DNA from: Kineobactrum sediminis
GTDB taxonomy: Bacteria; Pseudomonadota; Gammaproteobacteria; Pseudomonadales; Halieaceae
Length of the DNA stretch: 64,000 bases
Direction of reading: 5' to 3'
Assembly: GCF_002868715.1 (NCBI RefSeq)
Contig: NZ_PKLZ01000002.1
Location: 62,001 to 126,000 of the forward strand
Position numbers and translations under genes: made by a program. The notes beneath the pieces were generated by a model. The model did not search any database, was not told the origin of the DNA, and saw only the letters and a list, made by a program, of their open reading frames with translations. The stretch's first letter is position 1. Every line of letters starts with the position of its first letter. This document shows, in pieces, positions 37,423 through 46,627 of the stretch.

Positions 37423-38574
37423 ATGGCCAACACTGACGATCGTTTGCAGCAGGGCCTCAAGGCGCTACGCGAAGGCAATGCGGCAGAGGCTGAGGCCCAG
37501 TTGCAGGCTATCACCACAGAGGGCGCCGCGCCGGCCTCTACCTGGCTGGCACTGGCCTTTGCCCGGGTGAACCTGGGCCAGGGTGACGGCGCGCTGAGCG
37601 CTGTCGACCAGGCCCTGGCGCTGGAACCACGTAATCTGCGGGCCTTGTTGTTCAAGGCTGACCATCTGGACCGGATGGGGCAGGCGCGTACCGCGCAGAG
37701 CTTTTACCAGGGCGCCCTGCGGGTTGCCTCCGGCCTGCAGCAGGTCCCGCCGGACATCGGCCAGGGCCTGAAGCGTGCCCAGGACAGTTGTGACCGCCAG
37801 GCCGCGCACTATGAAGACTACCTGTTGGAAAAACTTGAAGCGGCCGGTTACCGCAGCGGTGAGCACGCGCGCTTTGCCGAGTCCCTCGATATTGCCTGTG
37901 GCAAACGCGACATCCAGTTACAGCAGCCCACCCGCTATTATTTCCCCGGCCTGCCCCAGCGGGCTTTTTACCCGCGCGAGGACTTTTCCTGGGTCAGCGC
38001 ACTAGAAGCACAAACCGCCGTCATCCGCGAAGAATTGCTGGCACTGATGCGCGATGGCGAGCATTTTGAGCCTTACCTGGAAGCCGACCCCAATCGGCCA
38101 ACACTGAATGTCAGTAGCAATCTCGGTAGCATGAACTGGGCCGCCTGCTATCTGTGGCGCGAGGGCACGCTGGTGGAGGAAATTGCGGCTCAGTGCCCGG
38201 CTACCATGGCCGCCCTGGAACAGGTGCCGCTGTGCCTGATTCCGGGCCAGATGCCCGGCGTACTGTTCTCCCGGCTCGCGCCGGGTGCGCGTATCGAGCC
38301 GCATTACGGCGCGGTAAACAGCCGACTGATCTGTCACCTGCCCCTGATTGTGCCCCCCAATTGCGGTGAGCTGAGGGTGGGTAACCACAGTAAGTCCTGG
38401 CGCGAGGGGGAACTGTTGATATTTGACGACAGCATGGAGCACGAAGCTGCGAACCCGAGCTCCCGGGACCGTATTGTCCTGTTGTTCGATATCTGGCGGC
38501 CTGAACTTGACCCCGGGGAGCGCCACTGGATATCGCAGATGCTGCAGGCCGTGAAGGAGTACCCCGAGGCATGA
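37423..38574 (+). CDS. TPR protein with aspartyl/asparaginyl beta-hydroxylase domain
   Basis: A 383-residue protein with two parts. Residues about 5-100 are TPR-like helices (ALREGNAAEAEAQLQAI, LALEPRNLRALLFKADHLDR). Residues about 190-370 form an Asp/Asn beta-hydroxylase (Asp_Arg_Hydrox) domain, an Fe(II)/2-oxoglutarate oxygenase fold. The conserved pieces are ARIEPHYGAVNSRLICHLPL with the first iron histidine, then WREGELLIFDDSMEHEAAN with the second, then a final arginine before LLFDIW. The start at 37423 is chosen because the upstream open frame overlaps the promoter region of marC and lacks conservation features. The target is unknown. It overlaps the next gene by four bases. Confidence 0.85.
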   Translation: MANTDDRLQQGLKALREGNAAEAEAQLQAITTEGAAPASTWLALAFARVNLGQGDGALSAVDQALALEPRNLRALLFKADHLDRMGQARTAQSFYQGALRVASGLQQVPPDIGQGLKRAQDSCDRQAAHYEDYLLEKLEAAGYRSGEHARFAESLDIACGKRDIQLQQPTRYYFPGLPQRAFYPREDFSWVSALEAQTAVIREELLALMRDGEHFEPYLEADPNRPTLNVSSNLGSMNWAACYLWREGTLVEEIAAQCPATMAALEQVPLCLIPGQMPGVLFSRLAPGARIEPHYGAVNSRLICHLPLIVPPNCGELRVGNHSKSWREGELLIFDDSMEHEAANPSSRDRIVLLFDIWRPELDPGERHWISQMLQAVKEYPEA

Positions 38575-39554
38575 ACGAGGTTCCGGAAAAAAGCGCCATA
38601 ACCAGCGCATGGGATGTCTATTGGCAGTACACGCCAGAGCAGGCGGCCTACCAGCAGGGTGGCCCGCAGGAGGCGTTACTGGAAACATTCTGGCTGGGCC
38701 TGTTGCGCGAGCGCGCCAGGGCCACGCCCGGATTGCGCTGGCTGGACCTGGCCTGCGGCAATGGTGCCGTCATGGGTTTCGCGCAACAGGCGATGCCGGG
38801 CAGCGAGGCATTTTGCAGCGATTACTCACAGGCTGCGCTCACCAGTCTGCAGCAGCGTTATCCCCGGGCGCAGTGCGTCGTGGCAGACGCCCGCTGCACG
38901 CCTTTCGCCGATGCCGGCTTTGACCTGGTGGTGAGCCAGTTTGGGGTCGAATATGCCGGGGCGGATGCCGTGCTGGAGGCAGCAAGGCTGGTGGCCCCCG
39001 GCGGCACCCTGGCAGTGGTAATACATCTCAGGGACGGCGCCATTTTTCGCGAGTGTGAGCGCAACAGGGATGTTATCCGCGCTGTGCAGGCTACAGAAAT
39101 ACTGCCTTTGGCAAGAGTCGCGTTCGCAGCCGGTTTTGCGGCGATGGCCGGTAGCGGAACCCGAGAAACCTTCGTGAATGCAGAGCAGTCCCTCACCCCG
39201 GCAGTAAAGGCCCTGGAAAACGTGCTCAAGGACGCCGGGCCAAATATAGCGCAGGGCTTGCCCCAGCGACTGTACAAGGATATTGCCCACATGTACGGCA
39301 GGATGTCGGCCTATGACGAGAATGACGTCATGGCCTGGATTGAGCGCATGGAGGAAGGGCTGGCTGCGTATATAGGGCGTATGCAAACAATGCTTGACGC
39401 AGCCATGGACGCCGACGCGCTTGCAGAGGTGATTGCCAGGCTGGAAGCCGCCGGTTTGCAGTGTGACTCGCCGGCGCGGCTCTCAGCGGCAGGACACGAG
39501 TTTGCCGCCGCCTGGACCCTGGTTGGAAGTCGAAGCCCCAACCCGAAGTCTTAA
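38571..39554 (+). CDS. Class I SAM-dependent methyltransferase
   Basis: A 327-residue protein with a Methyltransf_11/25-type domain: motif I LRWLDLACGNGAVMGFAQ near residue 55, an acidic second strand CSDYSQAALTSL, VVADARCTPFADAGFDLVVS, and an EAARLVAPGGTLAVVIH post-I motif. The C-terminal 150 residues, mostly helical, are not recognised. The ATGA overlap with the hydroxylase-like gene means the two are translationally coupled and may act on one substrate. Small-molecule versus protein substrate cannot be decided from sequence. Confidence 0.8.
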   Translation: MNEVPEKSAITSAWDVYWQYTPEQAAYQQGGPQEALLETFWLGLLRERARATPGLRWLDLACGNGAVMGFAQQAMPGSEAFCSDYSQAALTSLQQRYPRAQCVVADARCTPFADAGFDLVVSQFGVEYAGADAVLEAARLVAPGGTLAVVIHLRDGAIFRECERNRDVIRAVQATEILPLARVAFAAGFAAMAGSGTRETFVNAEQSLTPAVKALENVLKDAGPNIAQGLPQRLYKDIAHMYGRMSAYDENDVMAWIERMEEGLAAYIGRMQTMLDAAMDADALAEVIARLEAAGLQCDSPARLSAAGHEFAAAWTLVGSRSPNPKS

Positions 39555-39563
39555 GTCCAAGTC

Positions 39564-39842
39564 CTAGCCGCCCTGGGGACCAGCTCCCTGCACGCTGTTG
39601 CGCTGGATGGCATTCACTGCGTCCCGGCTGCCCTGGGCATCCTGTTCGGCCTGCTCCGGGTTTTGGCAAACGCGTGTGCCGATCCGTGTTCCCGTTTTCT
39701 GTACCGTCTTGCAAACAAGGCCTGTTTCCGTATCGGCGGCAGCATTCTGTGCCACGGTATTGCCGGCGCTGTTTCCGGCGCAACCGCCGATTAGCACGGC
39801 CGCCGTGGTAATCGCGGCGATTCTTGTCAATCTGTAGATCAT
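39564..39842 (-). CDS. Small predicted lipoprotein
   Basis: A 92-residue protein with a lipoprotein signal: RLTRIAAITTAAVLIGGC, lipobox IGGC at about residues 16-19. The ATG at 39842 follows AAAGGAG, which rules out the longer upstream TTG. The mature part is short. It has the element GLVCKTVQKTGTRIGTRVC, in which two cysteines flank a basic stretch; this pattern recurs in small exported proteins of xanthomonads, sphingomonads and relatives. The tail is Gln/Asn-rich. Function unknown. It is convergent with the methyltransferase. Confidence 0.7.
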   Translation of the reverse strand: MIYRLTRIAAITTAAVLIGGCAGNSAGNTVAQNAAADTETGLVCKTVQKTGTRIGTRVCQNPEQAEQDAQGSRDAVNAIQRNSVQGAGPQGG

Positions 39843-39921
39843 GTTGTACTCCTTTCGCAGAACTATAATGTCGGTGTTGTGGGTATAAGAGTCAAACAGC
39901 TTGCGCTTGCAACCCTGCAAT

Positions 39922-39950
39922 AAAAAAACCCGGCCAGAGAGCCGGGTTTT
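39922..39950 (-). terminator. Terminator of the TonB-dependent receptor gene
   Basis: A 10-bp perfect stem, AAAACCCGGC with GCCGGGTTTT, and a six-base loop. Read on the minus strand it is followed by a run of T residues (39922-39928), so it terminates the receptor transcript before the lipoprotein gene. It also has a short T run on the plus strand. Confidence 0.88.
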
Positions 39951-40003
39951 CGTTTGTTGCTACCTCGCTCCCGGCAGCACCGGGGGCGAGTGTCAACCAG
40001 GCT

Positions 40004-42865
40004 TTAGAAGCTTACTGTCAGGCCCAGGTACATGTAGCGACCCAGGGCATCGTACAAGCCGGGGAAGGTGTTACCGTTACCGTTGATGGACGGTCCCGCA
40101 GCGTTACCTGCGATCGGTGGTTCACGGTCCAGGACATTGTTGATACCCAGGCGCACGGTGGTGTTTTCCTGCACCGCCCAGTTACCTGCCAGGTCAAGAT
40201 AGTTCTGGTCGGGCAGGTCCAGGTTGCCGTTCAGGTCGGTCACCTTGGAAATATGACGCCACATCGCGCTGGCAGTCACGTCCCATGGGGTCATCCAGGT
40301 CACACGCATCTGGTTACGCAGATCCGGTGTCGGGAAACCGCAGGAGCCGCCCCAGTTACCTTTACAGTCTTCAACAGGCGCTGTGCTCAGTTCCTGCTGG
40401 TCCCACTTGGTGATGATGGACAGGGTGTTGCTGATGCTCAGCGAGCCCATGTCACCCAGTGAGGCGCTGTAGTCGGCAACCACGTCCCAGCCTTCAATCT
40501 CTTCAACCGCGAGGTTGTCGAGCAGGGCCACGACCTTGCCGCTGGTGTTCACGTCGGAACCCAGCCACAGGTCGCCCAGGGGGCCGCGCTGCACGTTTTC
40601 ACACAGTGCGTCGTTACCGCCGAGACACTCGTTGAGAATGAATTCGGGGCCCAAGTTGCTGATGCCCTGTTCAATCTCGATGGAGTACCAGTCAACGCTG
40701 ACGGTCAGGGCTTCAACAAACTCCGGTGACCAGATAAAGCCAACGGAGTAGGTGTCGGATTCCTCCGGTGCCACGTCGGGGTTACCACCCTGCAGGAAGT
40801 TGTACTGGCCTGCAAAGGAGTCGATGATGCTGCCGTACTGGTCCGCGGTGACACCGGTACGGGCACAGGCCGCCGCACTTGCGGTGGGGTTGGTGCCGGC
40901 ACAGGGATCTTCATCCATGTCGAACAGGTTCAGGCCCTGGGCCGCGAACAGTTCGCGGATGTTGGCGGCGCGCACGGCGCGCTGGTAGCTGGCACGCAGC
41001 TTGACGCCATCATTGATTGCCCAGCCGCCGCGAATACCGTAGGTGTCGGTAGTCTGGTCGGTGGAGTAGTCGGAGTAGCGATAGCCGAGATCCAGGGTCA
41101 CTTCCTGGGCGAATGCCGCATCTTCAACCAGCGGGATGCTGGCTTCCATGAAGTATTCGGTCACGTCATAGCTGCCACTGACGGGAAGGGTTGCACCACC
41201 CTGGCCTGCGCCCAGACCCAGGCGGAAGCCTTCGTCGGGGTTGAAGTTCAGGCTTTCCTTGCGGTACTCGGCGCCCACTACCACTTCCACACCATTGTTT
41301 GCGGAGGGGAGCTTGATGCCGTAGTCGCCGAGGCTGCCTGCCAGGTAGCCTGAGAAGACTTTCTGGTCGGTGGTGCCGCGAGCGAACAGGGGCAGGGTCA
41401 TGTATTCGGCAGCGGCCGGATCAACACCACCGGTTTCCCAGATGTTCCAGGGCACACAGTTGGTATCGGAACCATCCAGTACCGAGGCACAGGTGATGTC
41501 CCCGGTATCAGGGTCGACAACAGCGTCCAGTGCATTCAGCACCTTGGTGTTGGACAGGTCGTTGTTGTAGGTGTTCTCCATGCTGACTTCGGAGTACAGG
41601 CCATACACGTCATAACGCCAGGTTTCGTTGATGTCGCCACGGAAGCCGAAGACGCCACGGAATGTGGTGTGACGCAGGTCCTGGTTACGGGGGCCACCTT
41701 CTACGTTGCGACGTAATACAACCACATCGCGGGTATCATCAGCACCGAGACCCTGCGAGGTGCAGAGGATGTCGATCTGCTGGTCGGACAGGAAGGGGTT
41801 GTCACAGGCAATGCTGGGGGACAGGCCGAAGGCACCGGAGGGTGCAATCTGGGCATTGGTCTGGTTGTCCATGAAAGAGATTTCGCCGTAGGTTTCCACG
41901 TGCTCATTGATCTGGAAACGGCCGAAAGCACCGCCGGTATAGCGCTCGTCAGGGCGCTGGAAGTGGTTCAGCGGGCCATAGTTGTAGACTTCAGGGCCTG
42001 CTACGAACTGGTCGCCTTCAACACGGAATACATCTTCACCCACGATGAAGGTACCCTTGGGGCTGGTGCCTGAACCAAAGCAGCCGTCACCGGTATTGTT
42101 CAGTGCGCAGGCGCTGTAGTCGCGGCTGCTTTGCAGCAGGGCATCGACTTCACGGTAGGTGGCGTAAGCAGTTACGTTACCGCGACCGTTGTCGAAGTTG
42201 CCGCCCATGATCAGGGACCAGTTCTGGATGTCGCCACCGCTGTTACTGCCATCGGGGAACGGGAAGCCGGCATCGCCTACAACCTGCTGCAGGAAGCCAT
42301 TGTCGTTGTCGTGCTGGTACTGGCTGAACTGGTAGTCAAACTGGACGCCTTCAAAATCATCCTGCATGACGAAGTTGACAACACCGGCAACAGCGTCGGA
42401 ACCGTAGGTGGCGGACGCGCCACCGGTCAGTACTTCAACGCGGCTGATCAGGGATGCCGGGATCTGGTTGATGTCGGCGCCTGTACCGCCCTGCAGCGGT
42501 GAGCCCGCGGGCAGGCGACGGCCGTTGACCAGTACCAGGGTACGCGCATCACCCAGGTTACGCAGGTTCAGGGTAGCGGTACCCGTGGCGCCGTTGGCGG
42601 TGCTGGAGTTCTGGTTTGAATAGACCTGCGGCAGGTTCTTCATCAGGTCTTCGACCCGTGCAGTGCCCTGGAACTTGAATTCTTCTGCATCAACCTGGGT
42701 AACCGGGCTGGCGGCAACCAGGTTGGCTTTCTGGATGCGTGAACCGGTAACAATGACTTCTTCTACCAGTTGCTCCTGGGCGCTGGCTACAGACGGCAGG
42801 ATTGCCGCTGAACCCAGACCCAGGGCAGCTGAGACCGCCATGGTGAGATGATTTTTGCGTAACAT
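40004..42865 (-). CDS. TonB-dependent outer-membrane receptor (no signalling domain)
   Basis: A 953-residue outer-membrane transporter. ATG at 42865 follows AGGGGAACG and starts a signal peptide (HLTMAVSAALGLGSAAILPS, cleavage near ASA). The TonB box is VEEVIVTGSR. The plug domain follows (LMKNLPQVYSNQNSSTANG, LNLRNLGDARTLVLVNGRRL, SRVEVLTGGASATYGSDAVA) and a beta barrel runs to a C-terminal MYLGLTVSF ending in phenylalanine, as required for BAM assembly. The large size and cysteine-containing loops (such as CSACALNN-like CALNNTGDGC) resemble receptors for plant/algal oligomers or large complexes in Cellvibrionales and xanthomonads. The ligand is unknown. Confidence 0.92.
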   Translation of the reverse strand: MLRKNHLTMAVSAALGLGSAAILPSVASAQEQLVEEVIVTGSRIQKANLVAASPVTQVDAEEFKFQGTARVEDLMKNLPQVYSNQNSSTANGATGTATLNLRNLGDARTLVLVNGRRLPAGSPLQGGTGADINQIPASLISRVEVLTGGASATYGSDAVAGVVNFVMQDDFEGVQFDYQFSQYQHDNDNGFLQQVVGDAGFPFPDGSNSGGDIQNWSLIMGGNFDNGRGNVTAYATYREVDALLQSSRDYSACALNNTGDGCFGSGTSPKGTFIVGEDVFRVEGDQFVAGPEVYNYGPLNHFQRPDERYTGGAFGRFQINEHVETYGEISFMDNQTNAQIAPSGAFGLSPSIACDNPFLSDQQIDILCTSQGLGADDTRDVVVLRRNVEGGPRNQDLRHTTFRGVFGFRGDINETWRYDVYGLYSEVSMENTYNNDLSNTKVLNALDAVVDPDTGDITCASVLDGSDTNCVPWNIWETGGVDPAAAEYMTLPLFARGTTDQKVFSGYLAGSLGDYGIKLPSANNGVEVVVGAEYRKESLNFNPDEGFRLGLGAGQGGATLPVSGSYDVTEYFMEASIPLVEDAAFAQEVTLDLGYRYSDYSTDQTTDTYGIRGGWAINDGVKLRASYQRAVRAANIRELFAAQGLNLFDMDEDPCAGTNPTASAAACARTGVTADQYGSIIDSFAGQYNFLQGGNPDVAPEESDTYSVGFIWSPEFVEALTVSVDWYSIEIEQGISNLGPEFILNECLGGNDALCENVQRGPLGDLWLGSDVNTSGKVVALLDNLAVEEIEGWDVVADYSASLGDMGSLSISNTLSIITKWDQQELSTAPVEDCKGNWGGSCGFPTPDLRNQMRVTWMTPWDVTASAMWRHISKVTDLNGNLDLPDQNYLDLAGNWAVQENTTVRLGINNVLDREPPIAGNAAGPSINGNGNTFPGLYDALGRYMYLGLTVSF

Positions 42866-42980
42866 AGTCGTTCCCCTATTACTTAACGTAAGCATGCTTG
42901 TCCCGTGGCTTTGCCACTGGAGTCAGACATTAAACGAATTCCCGGGAGCAGTCCTCAAAGCAGGGGGCGGATTTGTGACA

Positions 42981-43010
42981 TATTCACGCTATTGCGATGG
43001 AACTTGTCAA
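42981..43010 (-). promoter_or_regulatory. Candidate promoter of the first TonB-dependent receptor gene
   Basis: On the minus strand, an exact TTGACA (43005-43010), an 18-base spacer and TGAATA (42981-42986) lie 116 bases upstream of the ATG. The resulting leader of about 105 bases contains a short hairpin (GTGGC-AAA-GCCAC). No Fur-like box was seen. Confidence 0.45.
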
Positions 43011-43065
43011 AGTACCAGAAATACTCTGAGATAAAGGCGCTATGGTTATGAAACCAAAGCAGTTT

Positions 43066-43536
43066 TCAGCGTAAGCGAGTAACGCCGACGGTCTTGCCGG
43101 AGGATGTCATTGTCATTTTGAAGAAGCCCAGCAGGTTTTTTTCAATCACGACCGCGCGATTATCGCCGCGATGGAAATAACGCCCCGAAAGACGTTGTTG
43201 CCAGACCTGGCCATTATCCAGGTAGAAAACAGTCTTCCCCGACCAGCCGTCAAAGGGGGTTTTGATGGTGGCCTCGATGCGAATCGCGCTTTCGGCGGCG
43301 CGTACCTCGGGGTTGCTGCGCAGCATTTCGGGCGCCTCTTCGGCGGTATAGGTCACCAGCCAGCGGTTGAGCGCCTCGCGCTCCGCCTCGCTGAGCCGGT
43401 GTAAGCCGGTATTGCGGAATTCATCCGCTGACATCAATTGTTCGATGTCCGGGAAACTGCGCTGCGCTGCCAACGCCGCAGTGGCGCCCAGGAGCACGGT
43501 GAAGATAAGCGTGGCGGTGCGTATGAATGTGTACAT
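43066..43536 (-). CDS. Small secreted protein downstream of the FecIR-linked receptor
   Basis: A 156-residue exported protein. The signal peptide is TFIRTATLIFTVLLGATAAL, cleaved near ALA. The mature N-terminus contains the conserved-looking LMSADEFRNTGLHRLSEAEREALNRWL, written here as LMSADEFRNTGLHRL and LSEAEREALNRWL, a motif shared by small proteins of xanthomonads and marine gammaproteobacteria. The C-terminal half is beta-rich (GKTVFYLDNGQVWQQRLSG) and could be a small barrel. It starts 16 bases after the receptor stop, so it is co-transcribed with the signalling receptor. Function unknown. Confidence 0.72.
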   Translation of the reverse strand: MYTFIRTATLIFTVLLGATAALAAQRSFPDIEQLMSADEFRNTGLHRLSEAEREALNRWLVTYTAEEAPEMLRSNPEVRAAESAIRIEATIKTPFDGWSGKTVFYLDNGQVWQQRLSGRYFHRGDNRAVVIEKNLLGFFKMTMTSSGKTVGVTRLR

Positions 43537-43552
43537 GGGGGTGCTCCGTAGA

Positions 43553-46534
43553 TCAGAAACGCTGGCTCAGGCGGGTGTACCAGAAACGCCCCTTCAGCTC
43601 GTGGGTGCGGGCATCAATGTTATCGTTAAACGCCGATGCTGCCAAAGGCGCGGGCTCATCAAGGGCATTGTCGAGCCCAAGGGTCAGTCGCAGGCCCTCG
43701 AGAACATCGAAGTTATAGCTTAACTGCAGGTCGTGTACGGTCCAGCTGGAGATTGTACGTGTGCGGTCCGTACCGGGCACCTGTTCACGCATTGCGCTGA
43801 CATGGTGAATATCATAGCTGGCATTCCAGCGCTCTCGTTTCCACCGTAGCCCCAACTGTGATTTCCATTCGGGGATGCCGCCCAGGCCCTCAGAGGCTTC
43901 ATCCTGGAAGGTGCCCGCCAGGTCAACCCGGGGCGCATCGGCATCCACCTGGGTGAGGTATTCCCGGATATAGGCACCGCTGCCGGTGATTGACAATTGG
44001 CCCCAGCGCTGGCGGGGGAAATGATAGGCAATACCCAGGTCGGCGCCCTGGACGCGGCGTTTGCCGATGTTGAGGTTGTTGGCTTCCACCCGCACCAGGT
44101 TGCCCTGTTCATCGCGGATAACATTGTCGCTGAAACTGTCATCCCTGGCGTTCCGGTCGACAATAAACTGCGCGCTGGAGGCGATAACGTTTTTCTGGTC
44201 AATCTGGAAGTAATCAAGGGACAGGCGCAGGCCCGGAGCTGCCTCGGGTGTCCATACCAGCCCGCCGCTGAATGAGTGCGAGGTTACCGCCTCAAGGTCC
44301 GGGTTGCCGCCTTTCACCACCAGGAACTGGTTGCGGGTGGGATCTGCCTGCTGGCTGCAACCGGGTAACTCATCGACATTTGTCGTCCGGGTGCACGGGT
44401 CGTCGATGAAAGCCTGCTCTTCACTGGCGCCTTCATACAGCTCGTTCAGGCTGGGTGCGCGGAAACCCCGGGCATAGCCGCCACGCAGGACCAGCGAGGG
44501 CCCCAGTTGCAGCTTGAGCCCGATTTTGGGGTTGGTCGCGGCGCCAAAGTCACTGTAGCTGGACTGGCGCAGGGCAGCCTCAAGCTCCAGGCCACGGCCT
44601 CCGGTAGCACTCTGCCACAGCGGTATCCTGGTTTCAGCGTACAACTCGATGATCTTGCGGTCACCCCGGGTGGCTTCAAAATTGGTGGCGCCGATGGTGC
44701 CGGTAGCGGCCAGCAGCGCATCCGGTCGCTTGCTGGTGTCTTCATGGCGAAATTCCAGGCCCAGGGCCAGGTCGCCGCGGCCGGCCGGCAGGTTCAGCAG
44801 GGCATTGCTGAGATTAAGGCTGAGGCTGGACAGCGTGAACTCACCGCTGACCTCGCCGTCCACGCGTAAATAGTCAATCTGCTGTTGATTGATGCTGCCG
44901 GCGGGCCCGGCGAGATCGACCGGTACGCAGCCGTCAACCGCCATGCCCCGGCACTGGTCGGGGGAGCCCAGCGCGCGCCGGAGATGGTTGGCGTTAACCA
45001 CATTGGTGACCGATTCCGTGGCTTGGCTGCGGCTCCAGTTATAACCTACGTCCCAATACCAGTCGGCATACAGGCCTTCAACGATAGCGCTTACTCTTGC
45101 CACTTCGGACTGGTTGCGCTGCTGGCGCGGCGGGAACTCCACCAGGCGTCTGCGTATATCGGTCAGTTCAACACCAAAATCATTGAACACATTGTCCGCA
45201 GCCAGGGTGAGGGGTGTTTGTTCAAAGGCTGTAAAAACGGGGGTAGGCGCCAGCGTGGCGGTGGCGCTGGTCTCCAGGTAATTCAGCTCCAGCAGGGTAG
45301 TGACCTGTTCGTTGAGATCATGGGAGAGGCTCGCATAGACATTGCTGCGCCGCATCGGCACCACCGCCGTGGTAAAGGCCTGGTAATCGAACAGGTCATC
45401 GCTCGTGGCCGGGCGGTAACCACTGCCATCGGCAATAACGGCCTGGCCGTTGGGCAGGACAATTCGCGCATCGGGGGTTGCGCTGGAGCGCTGGTCTGAC
45501 CCGCCCAGGGGACGTGTGTCGGCGCTGCGGGAAACCTTTCGGTCCCTGCTGAACAGGGGCTCCTGCTCATAGTAAGAAGCGCTCACAAATAATCCGCCAT
45601 CGCGAAAACCGGTCCCGTACTGCAGGGTTTGTGTGGTCGTCGTCATATCGCCGCGGCTGCTTTCGCCGTAAAAGGATTCTGCGAGCACGCCATAAAAATC
45701 GCGCTTCATGATGATATTGACCACACCGGCGATCGCATCCGAGCCATATATGGCGGAAGCACCATCCTTGAGAATCTCCACCCGCTCGACCGCTGCGGGC
45801 GAAATGCTGTTGAGGTCAACCGATTCGCCGGCAAGGCCGTTATTGGCTACCCTGCGACCGTTGATCAAAATCAGTGTATTGCTGGCGGGCAGCCCTCGAA
45901 GGGTTACCGTTGCGGTGCCATCGCCGCCGTTGGCAATGGCGGTGCTGGTGGAGTTGCCGATAACAGCCGGTACGAACTTAAGCAGTTCGCCAATGGTCTG
46001 GGCACCGCTGCGCTCAATGTCCGAGCGCGCGTAGACGTCAATCGGTGCACTGTAGCGGCCGGGATCCCGGCGGATCCGGGAGCCGGTGAGATGGCTGCCG
46101 TAAACATAGGTTTCCTCGATGCCCGGCTGGTATACCGGGAAGCGGGTGCCGGTTTCCTCTGGAGTGTCGCAGCTGTCGTCGTCGCAGTTTCGGGAATAGA
46201 TGGCAACGATTCGCTGGTCAATGAATTCCCAGTCCAGATCAGTGGCTTCCAGTAAGCGGTTCAATGCGCTGACCCGATCCAGGTTGCCGGTTATGGCCGG
46301 GGCTCGAAGATGGCGGATAAGCCGGTCGGAGAAGACAATGGGGGTATCGCTCTGGCGACTGAACGCGATCAGGGCGGCCGCAAGAGAGCCCTCTTCAATC
46401 GCAAAGTAAGTGGGAGAAGCTGCCGGGTTGGTGGCTGTACCGGTTTGCGCCATGGGGCGGGCACAGGCCAGCAGCAGCAATGCCCAAACGACACCCTGCG
46501 CGAAGTACCTTGTCGCCCGGGACTCGGCAAGCAT
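43553..46534 (-). CDS. TonB-dependent transducer with N-terminal signalling (STN) domain
   Basis: A 993-residue outer-membrane receptor. A signal peptide (roughly residues 1-30, VVWALLLLACARPMAQ) is followed by an STN domain at about 42-112 (FAIEEGSLAAALIAFSRQSD, LRAPAITGNLDRVSALNRLL). That domain touches FecR-type regulators in the periplasm. Then come a TonB-box region ETYVYGSHLTGSRI, a plug with GRRVANNGLAGESVDLNSIS and VERVEILKDGASAIYGSDAI, and a beta barrel ending FWYTRLSQRF. With the upstream fecI- and fecR-like genes it forms a cell-surface signalling transporter. The ligand cannot be read from sequence. Confidence 0.93.
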   Translation of the reverse strand: MLAESRATRYFAQGVVWALLLLACARPMAQTGTATNPAASPTYFAIEEGSLAAALIAFSRQSDTPIVFSDRLIRHLRAPAITGNLDRVSALNRLLEATDLDWEFIDQRIVAIYSRNCDDDSCDTPEETGTRFPVYQPGIEETYVYGSHLTGSRIRRDPGRYSAPIDVYARSDIERSGAQTIGELLKFVPAVIGNSTSTAIANGGDGTATVTLRGLPASNTLILINGRRVANNGLAGESVDLNSISPAAVERVEILKDGASAIYGSDAIAGVVNIIMKRDFYGVLAESFYGESSRGDMTTTTQTLQYGTGFRDGGLFVSASYYEQEPLFSRDRKVSRSADTRPLGGSDQRSSATPDARIVLPNGQAVIADGSGYRPATSDDLFDYQAFTTAVVPMRRSNVYASLSHDLNEQVTTLLELNYLETSATATLAPTPVFTAFEQTPLTLAADNVFNDFGVELTDIRRRLVEFPPRQQRNQSEVARVSAIVEGLYADWYWDVGYNWSRSQATESVTNVVNANHLRRALGSPDQCRGMAVDGCVPVDLAGPAGSINQQQIDYLRVDGEVSGEFTLSSLSLNLSNALLNLPAGRGDLALGLEFRHEDTSKRPDALLAATGTIGATNFEATRGDRKIIELYAETRIPLWQSATGGRGLELEAALRQSSYSDFGAATNPKIGLKLQLGPSLVLRGGYARGFRAPSLNELYEGASEEQAFIDDPCTRTTNVDELPGCSQQADPTRNQFLVVKGGNPDLEAVTSHSFSGGLVWTPEAAPGLRLSLDYFQIDQKNVIASSAQFIVDRNARDDSFSDNVIRDEQGNLVRVEANNLNIGKRRVQGADLGIAYHFPRQRWGQLSITGSGAYIREYLTQVDADAPRVDLAGTFQDEASEGLGGIPEWKSQLGLRWKRERWNASYDIHHVSAMREQVPGTDRTRTISSWTVHDLQLSYNFDVLEGLRLTLGLDNALDEPAPLAASAFNDNIDARTHELKGRFWYTRLSQRF

Positions 46535-46568
46535 TTTCTGACCCTGCCTGGCTGGTGACTCTAAACCG

Positions 46569-46610
46569 CTGATTAATCAGGAGAAAAGAGGTGGCGCTAA
46601 AGATCGCCAC
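46569..46610. promoter_or_regulatory. Palindrome and hairpin between fecR-like and receptor genes
   Basis: A perfect 12-base palindrome CTGATTAATCAG (46569-46580) lies 35 bases upstream of the receptor start. Just above it, on the minus strand, is a 6-bp stem GTGGCG/CGCCAC (46591-46610) followed by CTCTTTTCTCC, which looks like a weak terminator. Together they could give the receptor its own promoter or lower read-through from fecR. Confidence 0.4.
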
Positions 46611-46627
46611 GCAGACAGTGTTATATC

